Source: Moraxella caprae DSM 19149 (GTDB lineage: Bacteria > Pseudomonadota > Gammaproteobacteria > Pseudomonadales > Moraxellaceae). From it: a stretch of 64,000 nt of DNA. Below, piece by piece: positions 54,437 through 62,809 of the stretch. The notes under the pieces were generated by a model, which was given only the letters and a program-made list of their open reading frames with translations, had not been told where the DNA came from and ran no database searches. Each line of letters begins with the position of its first letter. Within the stretch, counting starts at the first letter, position 1. The position numbers and the translations under genes were made by a program. The stretch covers positions 55,322 through 119,321 of the forward strand of contig NZ_KE384583.1 of assembly GCF_000426885.1 (NCBI RefSeq), written 5' to 3'.

Positions 54437-55918
54437 TCATTCAAACCATGACTGACGTGCTGCCATAATCAGCTTGCCCGCCAGCTCACTGCCCATGCCT
54501 TCAATGTCTTCGATGTCAAACACCGCTTGTTCGGCTAGGTCGTCAAGGGTAATGATGTCACGCTCCGCCAATTTATAAGCAATGGCAGGGGTCATCTCTT
54601 CTAGGGCAAGTAGCTCGCCACTAGGTTCTTTGATGTTTTGCTGTTTGATAAGTTCATCATTAATGATGACTTCTTTGGCACGCTCTTGGATGGCACCGAT
54701 GGTCTCATCATCAAGCCCGTCAATGTCATAGAAAGTCTCAGCAGGCACATAAGCCACTTCTTCGATGGTGGTAAAACCAATCTCCGCCAACGCTTCTGCC
54801 AAATCTCTATCCACTTCCAAACGCTCGTAGAACAGCGTGATAATCGCCTCAGACTCGCTTTTTTGGCGTTCTAGGTATTCAGATTCTAGCATCATGTTGA
54901 GCTTATAGCCGGTCAAATCAGACGCCAAACGCACGTTTTGACCTTGTGAGCCAATGGCACGAGCCAACTGGTCGTTCGCCCCAAAGATAATGTCGGCAGT
55001 TTGGTTGTCCTCGTCTAGCACGATACTAGACACGTCCGCAGGCTCCAATGAGCTGATGATGTACTGGGCAGGGTCATCGCTCCACACCACGACATCGATA
55101 CGCTCGCCATCTAGCTCTTGTTGCACCGCTTGGATACGAGCGCCACGCATGCCGATACACGCCCCCACAGGGTCGATACGGCTGTCGCCTGTTTTTACCG
55201 AGATTTTGGCACGCAAACCAGGCAGACGAGCCACATCACGAATCTCAATAATCCCTTCGCTAATCTCAGGGACTTCTTTGGTCATCAAGGCAACAAGCAT
55301 CTCATTGCTCGTACGAGATAGCACCAGCTGACTGCCACGCCCATCACGATTGACCTTGGCAAGTAGTGCCGTCACACGGCTCTTAGGGCGTAGCATTTCA
55401 CGGGGCAAGGTTTGGTCTTTGGCAAGATAACCCTCCGCTCCGTCACCTAAGTCAATGACATAACCATCACGGCTTGCTTTTTTGACTTCGCCCGTGATAA
55501 GCTCGCCCACACGAGCTTCAAAAGCATCGGCAATCAAGGCACGCTCGGCTTCACGGATTTTTTGGATGATGACCTGCTTGGCTTGGGTAGCGGCGATACG
55601 CCCAAACTCAATGGACTCAATCTGCTCTTCGATGATGTCGCCAATTTGGTATTCGTTTTCGTCCAAATCGCTAATCGCCTTTTGGCAAGCAGGCATCTCA
55701 TGGTCTTCATCTGCCACCACTGTCCAGTAGCGATAAGTGTCATAATCGCCTGTCTTACGGTCAATGGCAACACGGATTGCCACTTCTGGCTGTTCGGTAT
55801 AGACTTTTTTCTTGGTTGAAAAAACAAGTGCTTGTTCAATCGCCCCAAAAATATCATCAGGGTCAAGCCCTTTTTCATTACTGACGGTCTCAACAACGGT
55901 CAAAATCTCACGGCTCAT
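54437..55918 (-). CDS. nusA: Transcription termination/antitermination factor NusA
   Basis: Controls pausing, termination and antitermination by binding RNA polymerase and RNA. 493 residues. N-terminal domain (LTVVETVSNEKGLDPDDIFGAI), S1 domain (VGELITGEVKKASRDGYVIDLG, about residues 130-200), two KH domains (MRGARIQAVQQELDGERIDV, RAIGSQGQNVRLA), and two acidic C-terminal repeats (AEIGFTTIEEVAYVPAETF, LAERDIITLDDLAEQAVFD), the usual gammaproteobacterial layout. It follows rimP by 24 bases. Confidence 0.96.
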   Translation of the reverse strand: MSREILTVVETVSNEKGLDPDDIFGAIEQALVFSTKKKVYTEQPEVAIRVAIDRKTGDYDTYRYWTVVADEDHEMPACQKAISDLDENEYQIGDIIEEQIESIEFGRIAATQAKQVIIQKIREAERALIADAFEARVGELITGEVKKASRDGYVIDLGDGAEGYLAKDQTLPREMLRPKSRVTALLAKVNRDGRGSQLVLSRTSNEMLVALMTKEVPEISEGIIEIRDVARLPGLRAKISVKTGDSRIDPVGACIGMRGARIQAVQQELDGERIDVVVWSDDPAQYIISSLEPADVSSIVLDEDNQTADIIFGANDQLARAIGSQGQNVRLASDLTGYKLNMMLESEYLERQKSESEAIITLFYERLEVDRDLAEALAEIGFTTIEEVAYVPAETFYDIDGLDDETIGAIQERAKEVIINDELIKQQNIKEPSGELLALEEMTPAIAYKLAERDIITLDDLAEQAVFDIEDIEGMGSELAGKLIMAARQSWFE

Positions 55919-55942
55919 CTTATCTACCTTTTTGGTTAAATT

Positions 55943-56440
55943 TTAGTCTTGATAAATCAAGTTGGCTTTGTCTACATTATCAAAAGCGATGTCAAATTCT
56001 AGTTTATCTTCGGTGACCACATTCATGCTCGTCTCACTCGCACTCACCAGACGACCGACGACCTTACGGCGTTTGGTGTCGCCTTGTCCGATGGCGTGAA
56101 TCAGACGCAAACTGACGGTCTCTCCCACAAACATCGCCACCTGCTTGGGGGTAAATAGCGGACGGTCAAAGCCAGGGCTTGACACTTCTAGCACATACTC
56201 GCCTGCGATAGGGTCATGCACTTCTAGTACGCCTGAGACTTGGTGATTGACCGCTGAGCAGTCCTCGATGGTGATATGCTCGCCACGCTCACGGGCATCG
56301 GCATTGACTTCAATATAAATACGAAGCAGTGATTTACGCCCTTGGGGCATAAACTCAATCCCCCAAAGCTCTACGCCACAAGCGGACACCGCAGGGGCAA
56401 TCATTTGGGTAAGTTCAGCAATCTTGCTAGATGGTTTCAT
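55943..56440 (-). CDS. rimP: Ribosome maturation factor RimP
   Basis: Needed for 30S subunit maturation. 165 residues: [61 protein letters not shown] and [13 protein letters not shown] are the family blocks. First gene of rimP-nusA-infB; a miniature element lies 54 bases upstream of the start, separating it from the initiator tRNA gene. AAGCCAAAATG gives a weak ribosome site. Confidence 0.95.
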   Translation of the reverse strand: MKPSSKIAELTQMIAPAVSACGVELWGIEFMPQGRKSLLRIYIEVNADARERGEHITIEDCSAVNHQVSGVLEVHDPIAGEYVLEVSSPGFDRPLFTPKQVAMFVGETVSLRLIHAIGQGDTKRRKVVGRLVSASETSMNVVTEDKLEFDIAFDNVDKANLIYQD

Positions 56441-56493
56441 TTTGGCTTGGTTAATCCTATGTTAAAGCACAAATTAAAAATCAAAAAGAGTTA

Positions 56494-56696
56494 GGGCGTG
56501 TTGAACATTGATAACATTTTATTGGAATTTGATAAAATTTGATGGTTTGGTCTATTTTTGCATGAAAAAATGGCTAAATCTGGTTTTTCTGCGTCAAAAA
56601 CTTGTCTGATAGAATGACTATCAGCCTGCATTTTTTCCTTGAAAAACGGGCGATTTTTCTCATTTTTCATGGCAAATACCAATATTCAACACGCCC
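56494..56696 (-). mobile_element. Miniature inverted-repeat element (family 1, copy 3), between initiator tRNA and rimP
   Basis: 203 bp with ends GGGCGTGTTGAA and TTCAACACGCCC; TTA on the left and TAA on the right flank both ends (TA duplication). It is inverted relative to copies 1 and 2. On the minus strand it reads GCCATGAAAAATGAGAAAAATCG, TGATAGTCATTCTATCA and GATTTAGCCATTTTTTCATGC, all shared with the other copies. A short frame (starting MVFAMKNEKNRPFFKEK) is conserved too. Best-preserved full copy. Confidence 0.85.
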
Positions 56697-56728
56697 TAAG
56701 CGGTTTGGCAAATTGCAAATACAAAAAA

Positions 56729-56751
56729 ACCCACAAAACACGTTGGTGGGC
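56729..56751 (-). terminator. Terminator-like hairpin after initiator tRNA
   Basis: CCCAC and GTGGG (56730-56750) with a following T-run on the minus strand. Placed about 130 bases after the tRNA 3' end. Confidence 0.5.
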
Positions 56752-56877
56752 TAAAATCATTGCTCGCCGACATCTGAACCATGTTTAATTTATCAATTTT
56801 AAAATTTGATGATAAATTTATGGAAAGATACCTTATTTTTACAATTTTAAAATAATTTTAAATAAGGATTTAAAAAG

Positions 56878-56954
<77 letters not shown>

Positions 56955-57143
56955 TCAATTTAGAACGCCATTATAACATGGTTTTTGGTATTGTCAAGAG
57001 AAAATTTGATTTTCTTTGCGATTTTTATTATTTTTCATGACAAATGTAAAAGGCAGGCACGCCCTGATTTTTTATAAAATAAATCATCGCCCGTTTGGGT
57101 CATTTTCTTACACTCTTTAATTGGATTTGCTAATCCATGCCCC

Positions 57144-57255
57144 ACTCTCAACTTTGTACAGTCCATTGATGTACCAAGGGTAAATTGCAATTTGCCCCCA
57201 CAATCTGAAAAATAATCATTAAAAAATCAATGGTTCATAAATTTAAATTGAGAGT
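57144..57255. repeat. Dispersed repeat family B, copy 3
   Basis: 112 bp with ends ACTCTCAA (57144-57151) and TTGAGAGT (57248-57255), and inner inverted CCATTGAT/ATCAATGG. The interior has GGGTAAATTGCAATTTGCCC and TGAAAAATAATCATT, as in copies 1 and 2. It ends 4 bases before the stop codon of the Bcr/CflA gene. The rest of the gap to the tRNA is AT-rich. Confidence 0.65.
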
Positions 57256-57259
57256 CGGG

Positions 57260-58492
57260 TTAATCCATCTTTGACAAATCCATCTTAGGGTCAAGCTGAT
57301 ACACCAAAAACGTCCCAAGCGACACCAGTGCCGTGATAACAATACCCAGCTTTAACACAGGACTGACATCAAACAGGCTTAGCAGTAACCCCCCAAAAAT
57401 CCCCACGCTAAACTGCAATGCCCCTTGCATGGCAGACGCCATACCTGCCCGCTTTTTTTGATACGCCAAAGCGATGGCGGTAGCATTAGGCTGAGTAAAC
57501 CCAAGCCCTGCAATACAGCAAAATACCGCCATAAACACCAGCGGAAAATACGCAAGCCCCGTCAATGCCAGCATCAGCAGACAACTGGCAGAGACAAGTT
57601 GCATGAGAGCCCCAAAGCGTAGCAGCTGCACAAGGCGAAAACGACTGGTCAAAAACTGATTGACCTGCGTTAAGGCGATAAAACCAAAGGCATTCGCCCC
57701 AAAAGCGATGGCAAACTGCTTTTCAGACAAGCCAAAATTGACCATAAACAGCTCACTGGAAATGGATAAATAAATGAAAAATGCCCCTTGTAGTACGCCC
57801 CCTGCAACCGCAGGAATGATGAACGTCTTGTCCTTGGCTAAGTCAAGATAAGAGGCAAAAGTTTGGCTGATGGGCTTGGTATTGCGATTTTCTGGAGCGA
57901 GTGTTTCTTTTAAAAACAGCTTGGTCAAGATGATATTAAATACCCCATAACCCGCCAAAAACCAAAACAGAGCATGCCAGTCGGCAAATCCCAAAATCAA
58001 TGCCCCCAAACTCGGGGCAAGTATTGGAGCCAATCCCATGACCAGTACCATAAGACTAAACGCCCTTGCCCCTTGTATGGGGTTTAGGGTGTCACGAATG
58101 GCGGCACGGGTTACCACGGCTGTCACGCACGCCCCCAACGCCTGCAACGTACGGGCGGCAAACAGCACCAGCTCGCTCGTGGTGGTCGCGCAGATGACGG
58201 ACGCAATCACAAATATCGTCATACCCATGTACATGGGTAGCACTCGCCCGACACGGTCAGAAAATGGCCCATAAAACAGCTGTCCAAACACCAAACCAAT
58301 AAAGTAAAACGGCACTGATTTGGACACCTCGGACACGCTCACGCCAAAATCATCCGCCATGGTCGGCAGAGCAGGCAGGTACATGTCAATGGCAAGCGGA
58401 CCGATGGCAATCATCACGCCCATCATCATCACCCACAGGGTGGGAAAGGGCTTGGCGTGTGCGGCTTGGTCTTGGGGGGTATTATGTGGCAT
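57260..58492 (-). CDS. Bcr/CflA-family multidrug MFS transporter
   Basis: Proton-driven efflux pump of the DHA1 (12 TM) family, typified by bicyclomycin/chloramphenicol exporters. 410 residues with about 12 hydrophobic segments. Start region WVMMMGVMIAIGPLAIDMYLPALPTM is typical, with GPFSDRVGRVLPMYMGM (MFS motif A) about residue 75 and MGLAPILAPSLGALIL (motif C-like). It may export drugs or small amino acids/peptides. Divergent from the AAHS transporter across 268 bases that hold AATGTT/AACATT-like half-sites but no gene. Confidence 0.88.
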   Translation of the reverse strand: MPHNTPQDQAAHAKPFPTLWVMMMGVMIAIGPLAIDMYLPALPTMADDFGVSVSEVSKSVPFYFIGLVFGQLFYGPFSDRVGRVLPMYMGMTIFVIASVICATTTSELVLFAARTLQALGACVTAVVTRAAIRDTLNPIQGARAFSLMVLVMGLAPILAPSLGALILGFADWHALFWFLAGYGVFNIILTKLFLKETLAPENRNTKPISQTFASYLDLAKDKTFIIPAVAGGVLQGAFFIYLSISSELFMVNFGLSEKQFAIAFGANAFGFIALTQVNQFLTSRFRLVQLLRFGALMQLVSASCLLMLALTGLAYFPLVFMAVFCCIAGLGFTQPNATAIALAYQKKRAGMASAMQGALQFSVGIFGGLLLSLFDVSPVLKLGIVITALVSLGTFLVYQLDPKMDLSKMD

Positions 58493-58760
58493 ATCAATAT
58501 CACTTATCTTAATGCTGACTGATGGGTATGGTTATTGGTTATTATTATGTCAATCAGCCAAAATTTTTTAAAACAAAAACAAATGAGAAAATCCGACTAT
58601 TTTACCATGATTTGCCCCATTTGACGGTAAAAATTGCAATACCGACATTGACATTTTAACCTTAAAAATGTTCACCATATATTGAAAACATTGAAATTAA
58701 TTAACCCTAAACTTTTTGTTATAGTAACGCACTCTTTATCAGCATTTATCATCATACACC

Positions 58761-60068
58761 ATGACCACGCACCAAACCGACCTAGCCCACGCCATTAACC
58801 ACACGCCCATGAGTGCCTACCAGTGGCTCATCGTTGCCTTAGCCGTTATCTTAAATATGCTAGACGGCTTTGACGTGCTGGCGATTGCCTTTACCGCCAA
58901 AAGCATTCAGACCGAGCTTGGGCTAACGGGTGCGGAAATCGGCACACTCATGAGTGCCGGCTTTATCGGCATGGCGATTGGCTCTATGGGACTTGCCCCT
59001 TTGGCGGATAAATTTGGCAGACGTCCACTACTTATCATCGCAACCGCCCTATCGGCGGTGGGTATGCTGATGACGTATTTTTCGCACAGTGTGGAGACTA
59101 TCGGCTTTTGGCGTGTGATAACAGGGCTTGGCTTGGGCGGTATTTTGCCATGCACCAACGTCATCGTGAGCGAATACGCCAGCCAAAAATGGCGTGGGCT
59201 TGCCATTGCCATTTATGCGTGTGGCTTTGGGGTGGGTGCAATGCTTGGCGAATTGTCGGCGGTCATGCTCCAAGATGAGTTTGGCTTTCGCTCGGTATTT
59301 ATGACAGGGGCGGTGTTGACGGGGCTGGCACTCGTGACACTCATCGCCCTATTGCCCGAATCGGTGGATTTCTTAAACCAAAAACAACCTGCCAACGCCC
59401 TTACCAAACTCACCAAAATCGCCCACAAAATCGGCAAACAAGGCAACTGCCAACTGCCTGCCCAAACCCAATCTACCAAACCCAAAGCCCCCATTAGCCA
59501 GCTCTTTGCCAAAGGTCAATTAAAGACCACTCTACTCATTTGGGCAGCGTTCATTGCCGTGATGTCGTCCTTTTATTTTATCAGCTCGTGGACGCCTGCC
59601 CTGCTAGAATCATCAGGACTTGCCAAAGAACAAAGCCAAAAGGTCGGCATGGCAATCAGCATTGGCGGTACGGTAGGCTCGCTCATCTTTGGCTTTTTGG
59701 TGAGCAAATTTGCCCCAAAATCCACGCTCATCGCATTTATCGTACTGTCGTCCCTTGCCATTATCGGCTTTGTGTTTAGTCCCACTTTGACGCTCGCCCT
59801 CATCTTTGCCATTTTGGTCGGTAGCCTTGTCAATGGCTGTATCACGGGGCTATACACCATTAACCCCACGCTGTACGCCCCTGAATTTAGAAGTACAGGG
59901 GTCGGCACGGCAATCGGCGTGGGACGGATTGGTTCTATCGTCTCGCCCATTTTGGCAGGCAAGCTCTTGGATATGGGCATTGGCAAAGATGATTTGTATC
60001 TGGGGGCAAGTGGGTTTATTTTGCTTGCGGTGGTGGCGCTTTATTTTTTAAAGCCGAATGAGCGTTGA
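58761..60068 (+). CDS. AAHS-family aromatic acid:proton symporter (MFS)
   Basis: 435 residues, 12 hydrophobic segments. LNMLDGFDVLAIAFTA (DGFD motif, about residue 33) and APLADKFGRRPLLI are signatures of the aromatic-acid:H+ symporter group (PcaK/BenK/MhpT). RVITGLGLGGILPCTNVIVSEYAS follows. It probably imports an aromatic carboxylate; the actual substrate is unknown. It precedes the MetE-like pseudogene and the P450, which may use the same compound, but no degradation genes are adjacent. Confidence 0.85.
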   Translation: MTTHQTDLAHAINHTPMSAYQWLIVALAVILNMLDGFDVLAIAFTAKSIQTELGLTGAEIGTLMSAGFIGMAIGSMGLAPLADKFGRRPLLIIATALSAVGMLMTYFSHSVETIGFWRVITGLGLGGILPCTNVIVSEYASQKWRGLAIAIYACGFGVGAMLGELSAVMLQDEFGFRSVFMTGAVLTGLALVTLIALLPESVDFLNQKQPANALTKLTKIAHKIGKQGNCQLPAQTQSTKPKAPISQLFAKGQLKTTLLIWAAFIAVMSSFYFISSWTPALLESSGLAKEQSQKVGMAISIGGTVGSLIFGFLVSKFAPKSTLIAFIVLSSLAIIGFVFSPTLTLALIFAILVGSLVNGCITGLYTINPTLYAPEFRSTGVGTAIGVGRIGSIVSPILAGKLLDMGIGKDDLYLGASGFILLAVVALYFLKPNER

Positions 60069-60207
60069 TTTTTACAAGATTTTTGGGACAATAACAATGT
60101 TTTCAGCATTGCTGATAGCCCCAAACTGACACCCAGCAATTTTACAAATTATTTTTACCTTACAATCATATTTTAATAACTTTTAACCAGCCCAAAGAGA
60201 GTAAGCC

Positions 60208-61349
60208 ATGAGCCAACTTTTCCCAACTGCAAAACCCCGCAATGTCGCCCCTTATCGTAATGATGTGGTCGGCTCGTTTTTGCGTACCGACACGCTAAAA
60301 AATGCCAAAACCAAGCTAAATGCTGGCGAGCTAAGTCAAGATGAGTATGACGTTATTCTAAAAGATGAGATTGGCAAACTGGTCGCCAAACAAAAAGAAA
60401 ACGGTTTGCACGCTGTCACGGACGGTGAGTTTAGCCGTGTGTGGTGGCATTTGGACTTTATGGCGGAATTGGACGGTGTGGAATGGGTGGAAACCGAGAA
60501 TTTTTCGGTGCAATTTAAAGACGCCAAACCCAAAAGTTATAGCGTCAAAATCGTGGATAAGATTGATTTTTCGGATTCACACCCCTTTGTCAAAGCCTAC
60601 CAAATTCTAAAAGACCGTGCTGGCGACACCCCAACCAAATTCACCATTCCGTCTGCGTCCATGCTACATCTTGTGGCGTGCGTGCGTGATGTGAACTATG
60701 AACCGATTGAGCTGTACCAAGACGAGAGCCGTCTGTACAACGACATTGCGGACGCTTATATCAAAGCCATGCACAAGTTTTATGACATGGGTCTGCGTAA
60801 TTTGCAACTGGACGACACAAGCTGGGGCAATTTTGTGCGTTAGACAAAAAGGCAGAATTTGCCGAGCGTGGCATTGATTTTGACAAATTGGCGGTGGACT
60901 ATGTCGCCATGCTAAACCGCATCGTGAATGCCAAACCTGCTGATATGCAAATCACCATGCACATCTGCCGTGGCAACTTCCGCTCAACGTGGTTCTCAGA
61001 AGGCGGTTATGCACCGATTGCTGAAGTGCTGTTTGGCACCTGCCGAGTGGACGGCTTTTTCTTGGAATATGACAGCGAGCAAGCAGGCGACTTTGCCCCA
61101 CTTGCCCACATCAAAGACCAACAAGTCGTACTAGGCTTAGTAACTTCAAAAACAGGCGACCTTGAAAACAAAGACGACATCATCGCCCGTATCCGTGAGG
61201 CCACACAATACGTGGACATCAACCAACTGTGCCTATCACCACAATGCGGATTTGCGTCCACAGAAGAAGGTAATATCCTAACCGAAGAAGCTCAGTGGGC
61301 AAAGGTGAAGATGATTAGACAAATTGCTGATGAAGTTTGGGGTGAATAA
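60208..61349 (+). pseudogene. Cobalamin-independent methionine synthase-like gene with a frameshift
   Basis: The 5' part (60208-60843) ends SWGNFVR and hits TAG; in the next frame, reading continues FCALDKKAEFAERGIDF to 61349. A single extra T in the run TTTT at 60831-60834 would restore one frame (GGC AAT TTT TGT GCG). The full product would be about 380 residues, the usual length of MetE C-terminal-like (YxjG/YxjH-type) homocysteine methyltransferases. Zinc ligands are intact in the 3' part: HICRGN (His-x-Cys), EYDSEQAG (Glu) and SPQCGF (Cys). Either a real pseudogene or a sequencing error in a homopolymer. AGAGAGTAAG precedes the ATG. Confidence 0.85.
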
Positions 61350-61375
61350 TTTCCCTAAAAATATTGTTTTAAATA

Positions 61376-61424
61376 ACAAACAAAAAGCGAAACTGACTAA
61401 TTTGGCGATTTCGCTTTTTGTTAA
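61376..61424 (+). terminator. Terminator-like hairpin
   Basis: AACAAACAAAAAGCGAAA and TTTCGCTTTTTGTT form a long stem around a 15-base loop, ending the MetE-like unit. Confidence 0.65.
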
Positions 61425-61530
61425 GTTTATTGGCAAAACAAAATCATCACACCCTACCCCTAAAGGCTAATAGCAGGATTATCATGCGTTGATTACAATG
61501 GCAAGACCATTCACCGCCCAAGGATAATTT

Positions 61531-62685
61531 ATGTCCACTTCTATCAACTGGCAATCTGATGATGAACAAGTTCAGAAAAATCAGCGTCGTACTTACGACG
61601 ACATGCGAGCACGCTGTCCCATCGCCCATGATGACAAGCTTGGTTATAGCGTGTTTTCTCATGCCGATGTCATGCACATTCTAAACAACCCTGCGACATT
61701 TTCCAATCACGTATCAGACCGTCGTATCGCTGTGCCAAACGGCATGGACGCACCTGTTCATACGGCATTTCGTGCGATTAATGACAAATATTTTACCGCT
61801 GACCGCATGGCGAGATTTCGCCCCATCGCCAAAGAACTGATTGACAGCTTAGTAAGCCAACTGCCCAAGGGTCAGCCCGTTGATATCATGGCAGAGTTTG
61901 CCAAAACTTATGCCGTCAAACTACAAAATGCCTTTATGGACTGGGGCGATGAGACCGAAGCACCATTAAACGCATGGATTGAGAAAAACCGCAAAGCCAC
62001 ACTGAGCCAAAATCAGGATGAGATTGCCAGTGTCGCCTTAGAATTTGACGGTTATATCAAGGCGATTTTGGATGACAAACGGACAAAACGCCCTGATGAT
62101 GTGACCTTTGAACTGATGAACGACGTGGTCATGCTACCACAAGGCAAGCGAGTGATGAGCGATGAAGAGCTTGTCTCACTCATTCGTAACTGGACAGTGG
62201 GCGAGCTGTCCACCATGTCGTCAGCGGTCGGGATTATTTTTGAATTTTTTATTCATCATCCTGATGTCTTGACTCATCTAAAAGCCAACCCCCAAGACAT
62301 TGATAATGCCGTCTTAGAAATACTGCGTTTACACGACCCGCTCATCACCAACAGACGACGCACCACCTGCCCTGTCACTCTACATGGCATAGACATTCCC
62401 AAAGATGCCAAAATCACGATTAACTGGCAGTCCGCCAACCGTGACCCCGAAGCCTTCCATCAAGCGGACAGTTTTGAGCTACACCGAAGCCAAGCTAACA
62501 ATCTGGTCTATGGACATGGCATTCATGTCTGCCCTGGTAAGCCATTGGCACAGCTTGAACTGGGACTGTTGGTAGAATGCTTGGTAGAGCAGGTCAGTAA
62601 GATTCGCCCTGTGTCTGATGACTACTTTGACCATGCCATCTACCCTGCGTCAGGTTTTAGTCGCTTAGAAGTCATACTCCATTAA
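61531..62685 (+). CDS. Cytochrome P450
   Basis: Heme-thiolate monooxygenase, cytoplasmic (no membrane anchor). 384 residues. Heme signature YGHGIHVCPG (Cys about residue 334), with Tyr where Phe is usual. ExxR is EILR (about residue 269), followed by PLITNRRRTTCPVTLHGIDIP. The I-helix reads TVGELSTMSSAVG, where the common acid-Thr pair (AG-E/D-T) is not seen. AAGGATAA gives the ribosome site. No ferredoxin or reductase gene is adjacent, so redox partners are elsewhere. It may act on a compound imported by the AAHS transporter, which is inference. Confidence 0.9.
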   Translation: MSTSINWQSDDEQVQKNQRRTYDDMRARCPIAHDDKLGYSVFSHADVMHILNNPATFSNHVSDRRIAVPNGMDAPVHTAFRAINDKYFTADRMARFRPIAKELIDSLVSQLPKGQPVDIMAEFAKTYAVKLQNAFMDWGDETEAPLNAWIEKNRKATLSQNQDEIASVALEFDGYIKAILDDKRTKRPDDVTFELMNDVVMLPQGKRVMSDEELVSLIRNWTVGELSTMSSAVGIIFEFFIHHPDVLTHLKANPQDIDNAVLEILRLHDPLITNRRRTTCPVTLHGIDIPKDAKITINWQSANRDPEAFHQADSFELHRSQANNLVYGHGIHVCPGKPLAQLELGLLVECLVEQVSKIRPVSDDYFDHAIYPASGFSRLEVILH

Positions 62686-62724
62686 CTTCACTCCCTTTTT
62701 CCTTTTCCAAACCCAACTCCCCAA

Positions 62725-62767
62725 AAACCCAAACCCCCCACCATCTCTGGCAGGGGGGTTTGGGTTT
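62725..62767 (-). terminator. Strong intrinsic terminator after tuf
   Basis: AAACCCAAACCCCCC (62725-62739) pairs perfectly over 15 bp with GGGGGGTTTGGGTTT (62753-62767) around a 13-base loop; the minus strand runs into TTTT. It may also stop the P450 transcript. Confidence 0.9.
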
Positions 62768-62809
62768 GACTTGGTTAGTCTTGTTTGCTGTTAAGCCAAT
62801 CTTGTTAGA

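Noticed and set aside
58493..58760. Regulatory palindrome between the two MFS genes
   Set aside because: AATGTT/AACATT half-sites are imperfectly spaced and common in AT-rich DNA; no adjacent regulator gene supports it.
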